Positions 1-12,224 are shown, numbered from the stretch's first letter. The stretch: DNA of 64,000 nucleotides from Stentor coeruleus (GCA_001970955.1 MPUH01000193.1:20513-84512); one strand, 5' to 3'. Notes: generated by a model not told the origin, from the sequence alone. Numbers and translations are program-made.

Positions 1-108
1 TATCATACGGATAACTTCTCCACGACCATAAATGTCAAAATAGTGCAATGTAATATTGTTAGTAGAGGTTACATGCTCAGCATTATTTTTTGATCCACCA
101 CAGCCCAT
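1..108 (-). CDS. Glutathione S-transferase-like protein, N-terminal fragment (cut by window edge)
   Basis: The first 36 codons read MGCGGSKNN, a short polar linker, then LHYFDIYGRGEVIRMI. The second part matches the first beta strand and helix of the thioredoxin-like domain of sigma-type GSTs, where an aromatic plus the GRGExIR segment contributes to the glutathione site. The N-terminus MGC is a consensus for N-myristoylation with an adjacent palmitoylatable Cys, so a membrane-attached GST is inferred. The ATG lies in an AT-rich leader. The rest of the gene is outside the window, so the C-terminal GST domain cannot be checked. Confidence 0.7.
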   Translation of the reverse strand, partial: MGCGGSKNNAEHVTSTNNITLHYFDIYGRGEVIRMI

Positions 109-1127
109 ATTTATTTATAAGCATAACCAGGCAAGCAGATAAGACAGTTATTATTAAAAGAAATCTCAAGAATATTTATGAGAGAAGAGATTAATGAAAA
201 TTCTAATCACATGACTCTTGATATGTTTTATAAGAATTATTACCTTATAATGCAATGCAAGTTTCTTATAGACTGATTTTTAAGCATTTTATCCATAGAA
301 ATTCTTATAATATGCATGAGCTTTTTTTGCTTGTTAAGACTTAGTTATTCTAATATTTTGTAGTCTTAGGCTACAAATTGCCATTGTCAGAAATAATTAT
401 AAGCATATTTACTTCAATATTGAATAAGACATATATAGCAGTTATACACTAATCTCTTATTATGATTGGTTATTTATATCTAATAATTTAGATATTAAGC
501 TTTTATTAATATAATTATTGTATAAATATATAGATCATTCGGCTAGAATATCCATTATATTCGATTGAAATGGGGTATATTTGCTATTTATAAAACTTTT
601 ATAGCATAGATTTGCTTTTATACATTATATTTCTTGATATCATGAAAACTTTTTGATATCAACTTATATGTTTATCATTCTTGGGTATAAAAATATTTGA
701 TTATATAAGTCAACAAAAGTAAAAATTTTAAGTCAATATTTTATTGAACTTTTAAGTCTAAAAAATACTCTGATATCTATAAAGGTAAAACATAAGTGCA
801 TGCTTATATAAAATACTTTAATTTAGTAAAACTTTAAATCACTGCTGAAGCAAAAAAATTATGCAGTTTTAGACAGAAAATAAACACGGTTTAGGTAGAG
901 GAAACTGATTAAGAAGTAGAAAATAATATAAGTGTATTTAAAAAATAATATTCTAAAGCGATAGATACTAAAAACAGGCATAATCAAAGTTCCAACCCAT
1001 TTTATCTATCCTCATACCCTAAACTCCTACATCAAAACCTCAAAAACAGCCCAATTATGCATTATAAGCCCAATCTAATAACTAATCTATTACTTTAAAA
1101 ACATAAAACTTCACTACAATCAAAAAC
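109..1127. other. Intergenic, about 1.0 kb, no gene seen
   Basis: Very AT-rich sequence between the GST-like start and the stop codon of the membrane protein. I found no open frame with protein-like content, no tRNA and no clear repeat. The last 170 bases (about 960-1127) are rich in C and A and poor in G, the composition seen to the left of most genes in this window. Confidence 0.5.
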
Positions 1128-1739
1128 TCACTGATTTTTTTTAAGCATAATCCTCTTCGATTTCATAAAGCCATAAATCATCACCCCAAAGCAAAAAGCT
1201 ATATTCCCCAAAGCATAAAAAAACCCAAATTTCGGGGTAAACCTTCTTGTATAATTTTCATACTTCCCTTTCCCATATCTTAAATTCACAAAATTCCCAA
1301 CACCCAAATAAACCGACAGTCCTATCAAATTAAAAACAAATGGGGCAATCATAAATAAACCAACAGATTTCAGTTCAATTTTTAAATCATTATAAACCCT
1401 ATAATGAAAAAAAGTACAAATAATTGATGAGACTATTGAACATATAGCAAAGATTATATAGACTATACCTGCTATTTCTATGTTTTTGATTTGAACACAT
1501 GCTTCACTACATTCGTTTTCTATAAAATGTTGTAAAGATCCACAAGCATCACCTCGGACTGACATGATGTTTTTTTCGTTTTCAAAGTCTTTGATTTTAG
1601 TAAAACTTTTACCGTGTATAAGGCCGAAAGTCCAATAACAGTAATCGTACCAGTCTTGAACAGCAAGATTAGCTAAAGTGCTTAAAATATAAGTTATAGA
1701 CAATCCGATATAGACTAAAAAAGTCCTTTTTATCTCCAT
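1128..1739 (-). CDS. Four-TM membrane protein of unknown function
   Basis: 203 aa. Hydrophobic segments lie near residues 8-27, 88-110, 125-147 and 170-190. The loop between the first two is about 60 residues long and carries four cysteines (DACGSL and CSEAC), and the C-terminus is basic (KSKRIMLKKNQ). This is a tetraspan layout with a Cys-containing first extracytoplasmic loop, superficially like claudin/PMP22 or tetraspanin proteins, but none of their signature motifs (for example CCG or W-GLW-C-C) is present, so no family is assigned. The start is the only Met before the first TM. The stop of the neighbouring channel gene lies about 57 bp beyond the start codon. Confidence 0.6.
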   Translation of the reverse strand: MEIKRTFLVYIGLSITYILSTLANLAVQDWYDYCYWTFGLIHGKSFTKIKDFENEKNIMSVRGDACGSLQHFIENECSEACVQIKNIEIAGIVYIIFAICSIVSSIICTFFHYRVYNDLKIELKSVGLFMIAPFVFNLIGLSVYLGVGNFVNLRYGKGKYENYTRRFTPKFGFFYALGNIAFCFGVMIYGFMKSKRIMLKKNQ

Positions 1740-1796
1740 TAGGTATATAAAATTCCTAAACTTATCAAATCAAAAGTAAAATTATGTATTTTATTT

Positions 1797-4700
1797 CTAG
1801 TCTAATTTAATATTCTTAAGCTGATCTTCAATTTCTACTAATCTTTCTAAAATCATATCTTTCATATCAACAATTTTCTCTCTCCCTTCAATCAAACATA
1901 AAGAAGTACTTGGGAAAAATGATATATCATTTTGTTGGAGTTTCCCTTTAACATATTTTTCTATCCCATCACATTCCGACATAGGTTTTTTCTTTATATA
2001 TATGATATAAGCTAAATATGACCATATACAATGTTCAATCTGAATATGATGATTCCATCCACTTCCTCTAAGTTCAAACTCATGTTTAGGTTGTCCACAA
2101 ATAAAACAAAAATTTTCAATATCATGTTCAATATCCCTTCTAGCATCTCGAAGTTCAGCAAAAGTATCAACAATTATACCGAAAATGATGTTAAGAAGTA
2201 TGATAATGACAATAATAAAAAATGTGATATCAATAAAAATCCTTAAGGTATAATATTCTTGACCACTAAAAGCTGGATAGATTATATCACCAATCCCCCC
2301 TCCAGCTCTAACACCATTGTTTAAGGTACTAGTTACAGTAAGGAATAAAGTTTGGTTATAAGTGTTTACTGAGTAATTCCCACCATCAGATTCTCTATAA
2401 TAAATTCCAAGATATGTAAAACCAAGCACACCGTATATATAAATAACAATAATCAGTAGAATCAGTGTTAAAAGTAAAGCCTTTTTGTTTTTTGTTATAA
2501 CCAATAAAACACTACTAAGAGTTGCCGACCTCCTAAGTATATCCAACATCATAATTGCATAGAAAAATGGGTTGTACCATCCTAGAAAAGCCAAAATGAC
2601 AATCAATACATTAACTAAATTCTCAAGATCAAAAAGCACATACACTAAAAACCTTGTATAATCTTTACTCTCCATTTCTGCATCCAAAGATTCTGCCTGA
2701 TACGCCTGCTGCATTTTAATCGACCCTTGTATTTCCTCATTTCCTTTTAGCAACTTAGTTTCTTCCTCCGCTTTTTCATGTGCTTTATTAAAAATAATCA
2801 AAGGATAACTGACCAATATAGATAAAACATACATAACCAAAGATACAATAATAATAAAAATTCCTAATATCACCATAATCTCTTTACCAGGAAAAATACC
2901 AGCTGAATAATTATGATCACTAATTGAAGTTACTGTAAACACTATAATAATATTAACACAAATAATAGCACAAAACAGTACTTTAGCAAAAAAACTATAT
3001 CTACTAATCATCCAGCCAATAAACCCAATACGACTTATGATCTGTAAATGGTTCAGTTCCAACTGAGTTTTTTCGCACAAAAACAAAAAACTCTTAACTT
3101 TTTCTTCATTAGAATTCCTATTAATCCCATATATAATATCAACTCTCATTCTCTCATTTAAATAAATCATACAAGTTGGTATTTGAAAGTAACATTTTTC
3201 TATATGCCCATCTTTATCGATTTCTACACTAGAAATAAGTGAAGTATAAAACTCATAAGCATCATTCATTTCTGGTTCTCCACCAACACGGAATATAAAT
3301 TTTATAAGTCTTTGTATATCCATAAGAAAACTTTCATTATATCCACCAAGTGTATAAATATCTTCTAATATTGAGTCTAACATAGGTTCTCCAACATAAT
3401 CAGGTTGTTCATCACTAAAACATAATTTCCGTAGTTCATCAATATTCCTATATTTTTCTCTAAGTTTAGCTGTGATTATAGTAATATCAAATCCTACACA
3501 TATTAATTCCCATTCTTCTTGATTAAGTTCAGGCATAGTTTGACGGAAAAACCCAAATACATCTTTTATAGCCAGCATAAGTTGATTAGTTGAATTAGTT
3601 CCTATAATCGCCCCTTGAAGCAAAGCACTTAGTTTATCTGAAATCGAGTATCTAAACACTTCTAAAGCTAAATCGGCAAGAAGCTTGAAATCTATATAAT
3701 CAATCATAGTCTTTGCGATTTCAGCTGAGAAATTCCCTTCGAGTAAAGCTGATATAAATCTAACTGAACTTTTGAATATAGGTATACAATCTTTATTCAC
3801 ATTATATAATGTAAATATAGTATTAACTAGTTTGTATAATTTTTTAGTTGTCCCTAACATAAGTTGATTTTCTACACATGGTCCTCGACAACTATCGATT
3901 AATGTTTCAAAACATTGGACTGCTAATTTTGATGTTTCAGGATTGTTGTGTATATTCCCCCCTATCATCCTTATATTAATAAGAAAAAGGGCTATTTCTG
4001 ATATTATGTTGATTGAAGTTTGTTTTGTTGTAGAATTAACTAATTCTTGGGTACGGAGATAGTTTTGGAATGGCAAATTGCAGTTTTCACAACAAAGTTG
4101 AAGCATTGATAGTAAATATCGAACTAAATAGGATTGTTCTTGGAAGTGCTGGGTAGACATACTTGCTGTGGCGAAATCTAAATCCCCGAGGACGAGAATT
4201 TTATTCATAGTTTGGTCTGGATTATCTAGAAAAGAACTGTATGTGTTTTTTATTATAAGATTACGGGTTTGTCGAAGAAGGTTGCGGATGTAAGAAAATA
4301 AACATGAGGAGTTGTTGAGTTTTAACAAAGCAAGGAATTGTTTTTGGGTATGTGGGTTACCGAATTTTAATAAAGAGTTTATGAGGAGAACTGCTTCTTT
4401 GACTAGATCTTGTGGGCTTGATGGGTTAATCAAATTAAGAGCAATTTTTAGCACTCCTGCATCACTTAAGGTTTCTTGGAATTTCATAAAATCGTTTTTT
4501 TCTTTGATTTCCCGGCTATCCCTTTCATCAAATATCACTTCTTTAATCTCAGGTTCAGGAACTAGCATTCTCAGCATTTTGACCAAATAAATCTTGTGGC
4601 GTTTTTTAAAAAATACTAAATCAAGCTTTGATATTGATTCATTCAAACTTGTATCCCTAGATTTCAAAGATGGGATTATATATTTTTCCCTTACTTTCGC

Positions 4701-7700
4701 GACAAAGACCATCATATCTTCACTTACACAAGCCTTGACGAACCTTTCTGTAAATTCCATCAAGCTTTCAGTTTCAACTTCCCCTTCAATAACCAGGTCA
4801 ATATCATCATCCAAAACTTTCCTGAGCCTGGCAATTTTCGGGGGTTTTGAAAAATATTTACGTATTTTATCAGAAAACTCAGTAAATTTAATACTTCCTG
4901 AATTGTCTTCATCCATTTCATTAAACGCAGCTTCGATTTCCCCACCAGGAACATTTCCAAGTAGTTTCCTAATTACAATCCTAAATTCTTCAAATTCAAT
5001 ATTCCCTGTAGAATCCACATCAAAATTAGCAAAAGCTTCTTCTAAACTTAACTTATTATGAATAATATATCTCTGAATACCACTTATAACAAAATTTTCT
5101 ATAGGGTTATTTGGACCTCTTTCTGAATAAAGTGATGTTCGTGGTAAGGATTCTCTACAAGCATTAGCAGCAAAGATAAACCTATTAAATGAAATTTCTG
5201 TATTATTTTCCTCAGCTAATTGCATTAGGTCTGACATTTCATAAAGAAGATTTTTTAAAGTCCTGGTATGTCTTTCCATAATTTCATCTAAATTGATTGT
5301 GTTTTCTAAAAAAATATCAGTTATACTATGGAGGATACCACTTTGTTGATCACACCAAATAGCTTTATGGCTTAGATAATCCCAATAACGGATGACTTCA
5401 GATTCGTTTTTTGTTGGGATGAATTTAATGTTTTGGATTTTTGTTATTGGATTAAAGCCACCTTTTTTCGCTATGTCTATAATTGGTTGAATCATTGTTT
5501 TAAATTTTGCTATATCCGGGATTAGGACTTGTTTCATTAAATCCTCAAGAATGTTTATGTTTTTTTCTGGCTCAATTTCCCCATCTATTCTTGAAAAGTA
5601 TATATGCGCTATATAGCTTAAATAAACTTCTTTACCTTCATAAGGAGTTGTTGAACGTAATAAACAATGAATTAGATTTGTTAGGGAAATTAATTTACGG
5701 CCTTGAAGTATCCCAAAAGTGTTTTTGACTGAGCAAGCAATAATAGTTTTCATGAGTTCTAAATGCATTAAAAAATTATAGTTGTTTATCAAGTTTGGAT
5801 CTAAGAAATGATGTGGGGCAAAAACATCAGCTACTTTATCGCCCATAGCATTTTTAAGCCCTTTACTATTAAAAATTGCTTTCATTACTGTTATTTGTAT
5901 ACTTTTAATCCAATCTTTATTAAAATCCTTCAAAAATGATCGCAAAAATCTCAAATAATCAAATGTAAAACCCTTTTCATCAATCAAACATAATATCAAC
6001 ACCAATGTTTTCTGGCCTTTAGGACCATCTTTACAATCAGCTAGTACTTCACTTAGTAATTGTGTAGTATTCAAATCAGCTATAAGCTCAACAAGCCTTC
6101 CAGCAAGTTTAAACAAAGAGTTTTGATTTCTTTTATTCCCTTTACAATATAAATAAAGCATAGCCACATCATATTTCATAAGTTCAATCAAAATCTGATT
6201 ACAATCTATATACAAAATTCTTATAAAAGTATAATAAATCCCACTATGATACAAAAGGTTTTGAAAAGTTTTTTTATCTTTACTCATTTTATACATGCTC
6301 ATACATTTTTCAATCAAATCACAACAATCTTTAACCATCAATTTATTATCCATATTATCAGGTTCATAAGCTAGATTTTGTATTAGATCCGATACAGCAA
6401 TTTGGAGTTTTATAGCTAAATCGACTATAGATTTATAAGTTTCTATATCATTATAATTTTTAAGTATTTCACATTGAAGTAGTTCATCACTTAAAAGCTT
6501 CCTCATATCAAGATCTTTAATTAAAACATTCAAAGCAAGTTCATGTGTTTTTTTATCCTTCCCTCCACTAACATCAAAAAGCATTTCAAGTAAATAAAGG
6601 TCCATAAAATAAACTTTAAACTTTTCTTGATTATAAACACCTAATAATCCTTCTTCATCTTCATAATAAATTACAGTCACATCCCAATCTAGTTGTTTAA
6701 GTATATATTCGAATTTAGTTTTTAATATATTATCAGTATAATGATTAGTCATATTTTCTTTATATAGTTTCAATAGTTCTAATATATGCAGATTTTGTCT
6801 ACGGATTATTATAATATCAAGAGCTTGGAGTATTTCTTGTTTTAATAAAGAAAGTTTATTTTCTAAAGATGGATAATAATCATTTTCTAATATCGCAGAA
6901 ATATCTTTTATAAACTGTGTACACCAGTGATTAGTGTCACTAGCTCCTTTATTAATGAAAAAACATAAGGGTTTCATAATTTCCTCAATAAAATCTTCAT
7001 TTTCTATCCCAAAATCAATCATCGCTGATGTGAGTTTTAAAAAAGATATCACTAATATTATAGCTTTACCTGGTTTACAGTTTATACTTTCTGGGAAAAT
7101 TTTTATCCCCCCATTCGCGGTCCAGAAATGTTTGATATTTTCTCTTATAGGTATTAAATCTNCCAGAAATGTTTGATATTTTCTCTTATAGGTATTAAAT
7201 CTCCAATACATTTTTCAAGTGCAGAATTTTCGATTTTTCCTAATGTTTCCCATATAAAATATCTTTCTTTATGATAAGAACATGGTAATAAAGGATCGAT
7301 ATCGATAAATAATACCCGACACATATTGGCAAATGATGCTCTGATTTTTTCATAAACATTAACATTTCTTATAACTAATGATATGTATTGCAAATCAATC
7401 CCTGTAACTTGAGGGAGTATTTTAATAGCTTTGTTGTGTCGGGATAAACAAATATTAGCTAAAAAATCAACTGCACAAGCGANTGCTCTGATTTTTTCAT
7501 AAACATTAACATTTCTTATAACTAATGATATGTATTGCAAATCAATCCCTGTAACTTGAGGGAGGATTTTAATAGCTTTGTTGTGTCGGGATAAACAAAT
7601 ATTAGCTAAAAAATCAACTGCACAAGCGATGTATTTCGAATATTTTGCGTTTATTGTCAGATCTTCAATATAAAAAAGTGCTTTTGTATGGTCTTTTTCA

Positions 7701-9706
7701 ATTAACAAGTTGCTTTCATCTTTAGCAAGGGTGAAAATGCAGAGCTCAGGGTTTTTCTCGAGGAAGGTTTTAAGGTCGAATTTTTGTCTTGGGAAGTTGA
7801 ATTCGATTACAGGTCTTTTGTTTAGAATATGAAATTTTACTAATGTGAAATCGTTTAGTGGATCGGCTATGTATTTTAAAGCTATAGACTGGAATTTCAA
7901 TAATCCTATATTATCACTTTCACATAAAGATTTAAGGATGCTTAGATATAAACATTGGCTTTCGATGTTGTCTTTTCGGATTATGTCTAAAAGTTTCAGC
8001 CATTTGTTAAAGCTGCTCTCATCAATATTTGTTATAGTTGAAGCTGTTTCAAACACTTCTTTTAATATCCTGCCAACCCCTCTCGGCATTCCAATACCAA
8101 CTTTTGATATAAAAACCTGTTCATTCTGGGCAAGATATTTACAGCTTTTCTGGTTAGTTTTAATTGAATAATAAATCATATCATAAACCTCATCCAAAAC
8201 CTCAGGTAAAACCGGTCCACCTCCATAATATTCTCTAATCCTTTCATGTAAAATCTCAGCAATTTTCAAAAGCAAGTCAATAATCCCAAGTTCCCTTATA
8301 GCATTTTGCCTATTTGTTAAATTCACATCTAAATCCACCCTATTAATAATATGTTTCAATATATTCTTCAACAACCATCTAAACTCCGCCGATCTCTCCC
8401 TAATTTTACTCTCAAAACTCGGCTCACTAAATCTAATTTCCCTCAAAAAAGTGTAAAAATCAGATAAAAAAGGGTTCACCAAAGCTAATTTATAAACATG
8501 TGCCGTCATTTCTTCAGGTACATCCAAAAAACTAAATGCAACACCTGTAAAATTCTCAAGTCCCATACTCAAACCAACTTTGAATTTTTCTTTTTTGTTT
8601 TTTTTTCTCATAACATTATCTTCATTAATTTTTAAATTCAAAAATTTGCCACTTAAAGCTTGTATAGCTAATATTTCCCCATATTGTATTTGTTCTATAA
8701 GTGAATTTTGGTCTTGAATAAATTTAAATAAAGTCCCTTCATCATAAGCTCTTGTTGTTAAAACTATACCTTGTTGGGTTTCTTGTAAGAAAAATCCAGT
8801 AGCGACATGTTTGATTCTATAGTTTTCTGACCAAAGAGCTGTTCCGCCAACAAAAGTTATGGTTCGTTGAATTTCCCATAAGGTGTTACTTGTTAGATTA
8901 TTGATTTGGATGAAAACTTCTGGGGTTGAAAGTCCTGGGTTTTCTTTGGTTGATAGGTAACCGGAGGAGATTTTGTGGAAAATACGAAAGGAATCTCCGG
9001 TACGGACTTGGTTTGTGGAGTCGGAGAAGTTATCAAAACTTGTGTAACGGCGAACAATCCAGGTGCTAGGATTACCTGATGCATTAACTTCAGCACGAGA
9101 ATTTACAGTTAGTCGGTTGGTTTCTTCGACATGGAGGAAATATAAGGATTTTTTATTGACCATAACAAAATGCACACTGTCGCTGTATCGAATAACTTCA
9201 CCTGCTTTTCTAAGGTTATTAACTGACATGAGCTCAAACCAAGACTTTTCATTACTATCTTCGCTCATTGAAACTTGTAAACATCCAGCTTCTGAAGCCA
9301 TGACAAGACTGTTAATTGACACAAAACTCATTGAATGCAAATGCCTTAACTGTATCCTTTCTCCATATGTTAATACTTTTCCCATAGACTGTTTAAGTTC
9401 AGATTCCCATTTATTTTTAGTCCCTCTAGTGATTTTCATTGCATTTTCTATACGAAAAAGACAGCTTCTTGTCAGCACATTCGCCCCTTTTTCTTTATCG
9501 GATTCTCGAGGAATCACGTTTACTGATTGAGAAATAACCCCATCTGCTGATACAATTCCACAATAATCCCCTCTTTTCATCATTACCAGGACTATGTCTC
9601 CAACTTTCATAAACCCGCTCTTATCGGTTTTAAGCTCTTCACGGACTTTGCCTTCAGCTTGGTCTTTTTCTTCAGGATTTAGTTTGCTTCCTTCTAGTTC
9701 ATCCAT
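1797..9706 (-). CDS. ITPR: IP3-receptor/ryanodine-receptor-like intracellular Ca2+ release channel with EF-hand pair
   Basis: Two apparent reading frames are one gene once the two N-flanked duplications (7122-7202 and 7337-7629) are collapsed: 7,722 coding nt, about 2,573 aa, close to the usual ~2,700 aa of IP3 receptors. In order: Ins145/beta-trefoil region (about 30-230, with YGERIQLRHLHS and a NEKSWFELM segment as in IP3R), MIR repeats (about 230-400), RIH-type helical repeats, an EF-hand pair near residues 1490-1550 (DVDSTGNIEFEEF and DEDNSGSIKFTEF), six-TM channel region (about 2160-2450), selectivity filter GVRAGGGIGDI near 2400, then the family's C-terminal zinc motif CFICG...HHIQIEHCIW near 2473. 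The GGGIGD filter and CxxC/H-x4-H motif identify the superfamily. An EF pair in the cytosolic part is typical of RyR, not of animal IP3R. IP3 binding cannot be judged from sequence alone. The channel is expected in ER or alveolar-sac membranes. Confidence 0.92.
7122..7202. repeat. 40-bp direct duplication around an N (unmerged contig overlap)
   Basis: Bases 7122-7161 and 7163-7202 are identical and separated by the single N at 7162. Removing one copy and the N joins the two halves of the channel gene in frame. This is an assembly artefact rather than biology. Confidence 0.9.
7337..7629. repeat. 146-bp direct duplication around an N (unmerged contig overlap)
   Basis: Bases 7337-7482 and 7484-7629 flank the N at 7483 and differ at one site (T at 7418, G at 7565). 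Collapsing restores a single copy of a 49-residue protein segment. The one mismatch suggests sequencing error or two haplotypes. Confidence 0.9.
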
Positions 9707-10931
9707 TTAATTTGATTTATATATATAAAGTAATATTTGCCGCTGGATGTTAGATTTTGATAGAAATTTATGGCTTATTGGGTGATAAATGGGAAATTAT
9801 GAAGAAATTAGTTAATTATTTGGTAAAAGATTTAAGCTGTAATGATTATGGATTAGGTGCTGAGGCTTTTTTAGAGTTAAGAGATGGAAAATGGGAAATA
9901 AGGCTTATTTGATATAAGAATGTGTAAAATATAAAATCCTCAAAAATGAGATCGATAATGAGAACTAATAAAAACTGGAATTTTTGAAGTAAAACTTCAA
10001 ATTATAGAAGAAAAAAAGAAAGCCAACTAAACCTCGTAATTATATTTTAAGTAGCTCAACCTTGAAAAACATATTTTTATCCTGTTTCCTCACCATATAT
10101 TCAATTAGCGTTTTCATATTTTTTATATTTGAATCAAACCTTGTTTGCACTGGATCTTCATCAACTTCCGTTTCTTTAATCTTAACCTCAGCTTTAATTA
10201 AAATGTTTATTTTCTAGGCAAAATGTTTTTAAATTTTCTAAGGATTAATCTAATTACATTCAATATGATTCAAACTTATAGAAAAAACTGCTGAAGAGAG
10301 TAATTATCACATATTTATGAGATGTAAAATCATATGAGTATAATGAATAATGCTTGAAGTAATTATATTTTAAAAAATGCTCTAATAAAATTATCTTTTT
10401 TTGGCTGAAGACTTGGATGATTTGTGAATCTTTGCACTGAGTTCTTAACTATGAATAATTTCTTTGGTTTATGCTTTGCTATTGGGTAAAAGCATGATTT
10501 TCCTTCTGTTAGAATATATAATCAAGTTTAATATGAAAGATTTACTTTGTAAAATTAGGAATTATACGCTCTGTTTTTTATATTTTATTAGTAGGATATT
10601 AGAATAATTTGGAAGATTATCAAAATTCGATTAATATGATAAACTTGGTCTGTTTATGACCGATTTTAATAAGAATTTACAGTTTTTGTAAAAAAATAAT
10701 CAAAATATTTAATCTAAATGCACACAATCAAAATTATAAACACAAGGTCAATCCTCACGATTATTTTTAATAGAAATTTATGCTTTTGCTACAAAAAGTC
10801 TCATAAAATCACCTAAAATTCATACTTCCACTTCATTTAACACAATCTCACATACAGAAACCTAAAACCAAAATTTCCCCCACTTATCTTCTAATCCAAT
10901 TTCCACACCACCTAACAAACACAAAATATAA
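9707..10931. other. Divergent intergenic region between channel and succinyl-CoA ligase genes
   Basis: 1.2 kb between two divergently read genes. The left part (about 9730-9910) is G/T-rich and C-poor; the right end (about 10800-10931) is C/A-rich and almost without G. Two coding-like remnants on the minus strand occupy the middle and are listed separately. No RNA gene was recognised. Confidence 0.5.
10040..10521 (-). pseudogene. Two short coding-like remnants of unknown origin
   Basis: Two stretches of about 50 codons each are open on the minus strand without a usable ATG: about 10373-10521 (includes YPIAKHKPKK and ends IRAFFKI) and 10040 to about 10213 (charged, includes EDPVQTRFDSNIKNM and ends VELLKI). 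Both end at the same short motif, AAAATATAATTAC. The acidic/basic mix is more protein-like than the surrounding AT-rich DNA. They may be exons of one decayed or intron-bearing gene, but no 15-nt intron joins them and no family is recognised. Chance open frames remain possible. Confidence 0.25.
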
Positions 10932-12224
10932 ATGTGGTCTAAAACCTTTTTAAAAACCTTAACCTCCTCAATTTGTCGTAACTATCACTTACACGAATAT
11001 CAAGGTTTATTACTCCTCAAATCATACGGTATTCCCACACCTTTCAATAAAGTTGCATTTTCTCCTCGTGAAGCCAAGAGCATTGCTGAAGAAATCGGTG
11101 ATGAAAAAGTTGTAGTCAAAGCTCAAGTTTTAGCAGGAGGTAGAGGCAAAGGGAAATTTGAACCAGGTGGTTTTAAAGGTGGTGTTCAAATAATATCACA
11201 AGGTGAGGTTGAAGGAGTGACATCTTGCATGATAGGTAAATACCTTGTAACAAAGCAAACAGGTGATGAAGGTAAACCTTGTGATAAAGTCCTAGTAATG
11301 AAAAAGTTAGTTCTTGCAAAAGAGTACTATATTGCTTTTCTATTAGATCGTAAGTTTGGTGGTCCAGTTTTAGTTTATTCAACCCAAGGTGGTATGGATA
11401 TAGAAGAAGTCGCTAGTAGAAGTCCAGATGAGATTTTCAAAGTCCCAGTTTCCCAAAAAGTCGGTATTTCACATAGTCTTGCTGAAGAAGTCGCAAAAAA
11501 CCTTAACTTTCCAAGTTCAAGAGCTGAAGAAATCCATAGACTTCTAGTAAACTTATACGATTGTTTCACACAAAAAGATATGCTTTTACTAGAAATCAAC
11601 CCATTAGGTCTTACAACTGAAGATGAAATCGTCATATGTGATGCCAAGTTAAACTTTGATGATAATGCTATTTTCAGACAAAAAGCAACACATAATGAAA
11701 GAGACCTTAGACAAGAAAACCTTGATGAATTAGAAGCTCATAATGCTGGACTTAGTTATATATCTATGACTGGGACAATAGGATGCTTAGTAAATGGTGC
11801 TGGACTTGCTATGGCTACTATGGATCTTATTAAACTTCTTGGAGGAAGTCCTGCTAATTTCTTAGATGTTGGAGGAGGAGCACAAGAAGATCAGATTGTA
11901 AGTGCTTTGAAGATTTTACAGACTAATAGAAAAGTTGAATCTGTATTGATTAATATTTTTGGTGGGATTATGAGATGTGATATTATTGCTACTGGACTTA
12001 TTACAGCTGCAAAAAAAGTTAATTTTACTAAACCTATTGTTGCTAGACTATGTGGGACTAATTGGCAAGAAGCTAAAGAATTAGTTTTAAATAGTGGGAT
12101 TAATGCTATTTATGAACCTGATGAAGAAAAAGCTGTGAAGAAAGTTGTGGCGATATCCAAGGTTTTGAGGATTGCTAATGAGTGTGGCGTTAAGGTAGGA
12201 TTTGATTACAAGTTAGATAAGTAG
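10932..12224 (+). CDS. SUCLA2: Succinyl-CoA ligase beta subunit, mitochondrial
   Basis: 430 aa. Residues 1-20 (MWSKTFLKTLTSSICRNYHL) are basic, hydroxylated and free of acidic residues, as in a mitochondrial presequence. The ATP-grasp domain follows: HEYQGLLLLKSYGIPTP, then KAQVLAGGRGKGKF, and EINPLGLT with CDAKLNFDDNA. The CoA-ligase part has SMTGTIGCLVNGAGLAMATMD, FLDVGGGA and INIFGGIMRCD. With the alpha subunit it makes ATP or GTP from succinyl-CoA in the TCA cycle; nucleotide preference cannot be told from what I see. The length equals the family norm. The ATG follows a C/A-rich, G-poor leader. Confidence 0.95.
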   Translation: MWSKTFLKTLTSSICRNYHLHEYQGLLLLKSYGIPTPFNKVAFSPREAKSIAEEIGDEKVVVKAQVLAGGRGKGKFEPGGFKGGVQIISQGEVEGVTSCMIGKYLVTKQTGDEGKPCDKVLVMKKLVLAKEYYIAFLLDRKFGGPVLVYSTQGGMDIEEVASRSPDEIFKVPVSQKVGISHSLAEEVAKNLNFPSSRAEEIHRLLVNLYDCFTQKDMLLLEINPLGLTTEDEIVICDAKLNFDDNAIFRQKATHNERDLRQENLDELEAHNAGLSYISMTGTIGCLVNGAGLAMATMDLIKLLGGSPANFLDVGGGAQEDQIVSALKILQTNRKVESVLINIFGGIMRCDIIATGLITAAKKVNFTKPIVARLCGTNWQEAKELVLNSGINAIYEPDEEKAVKKVVAISKVLRIANECGVKVGFDYKLDK

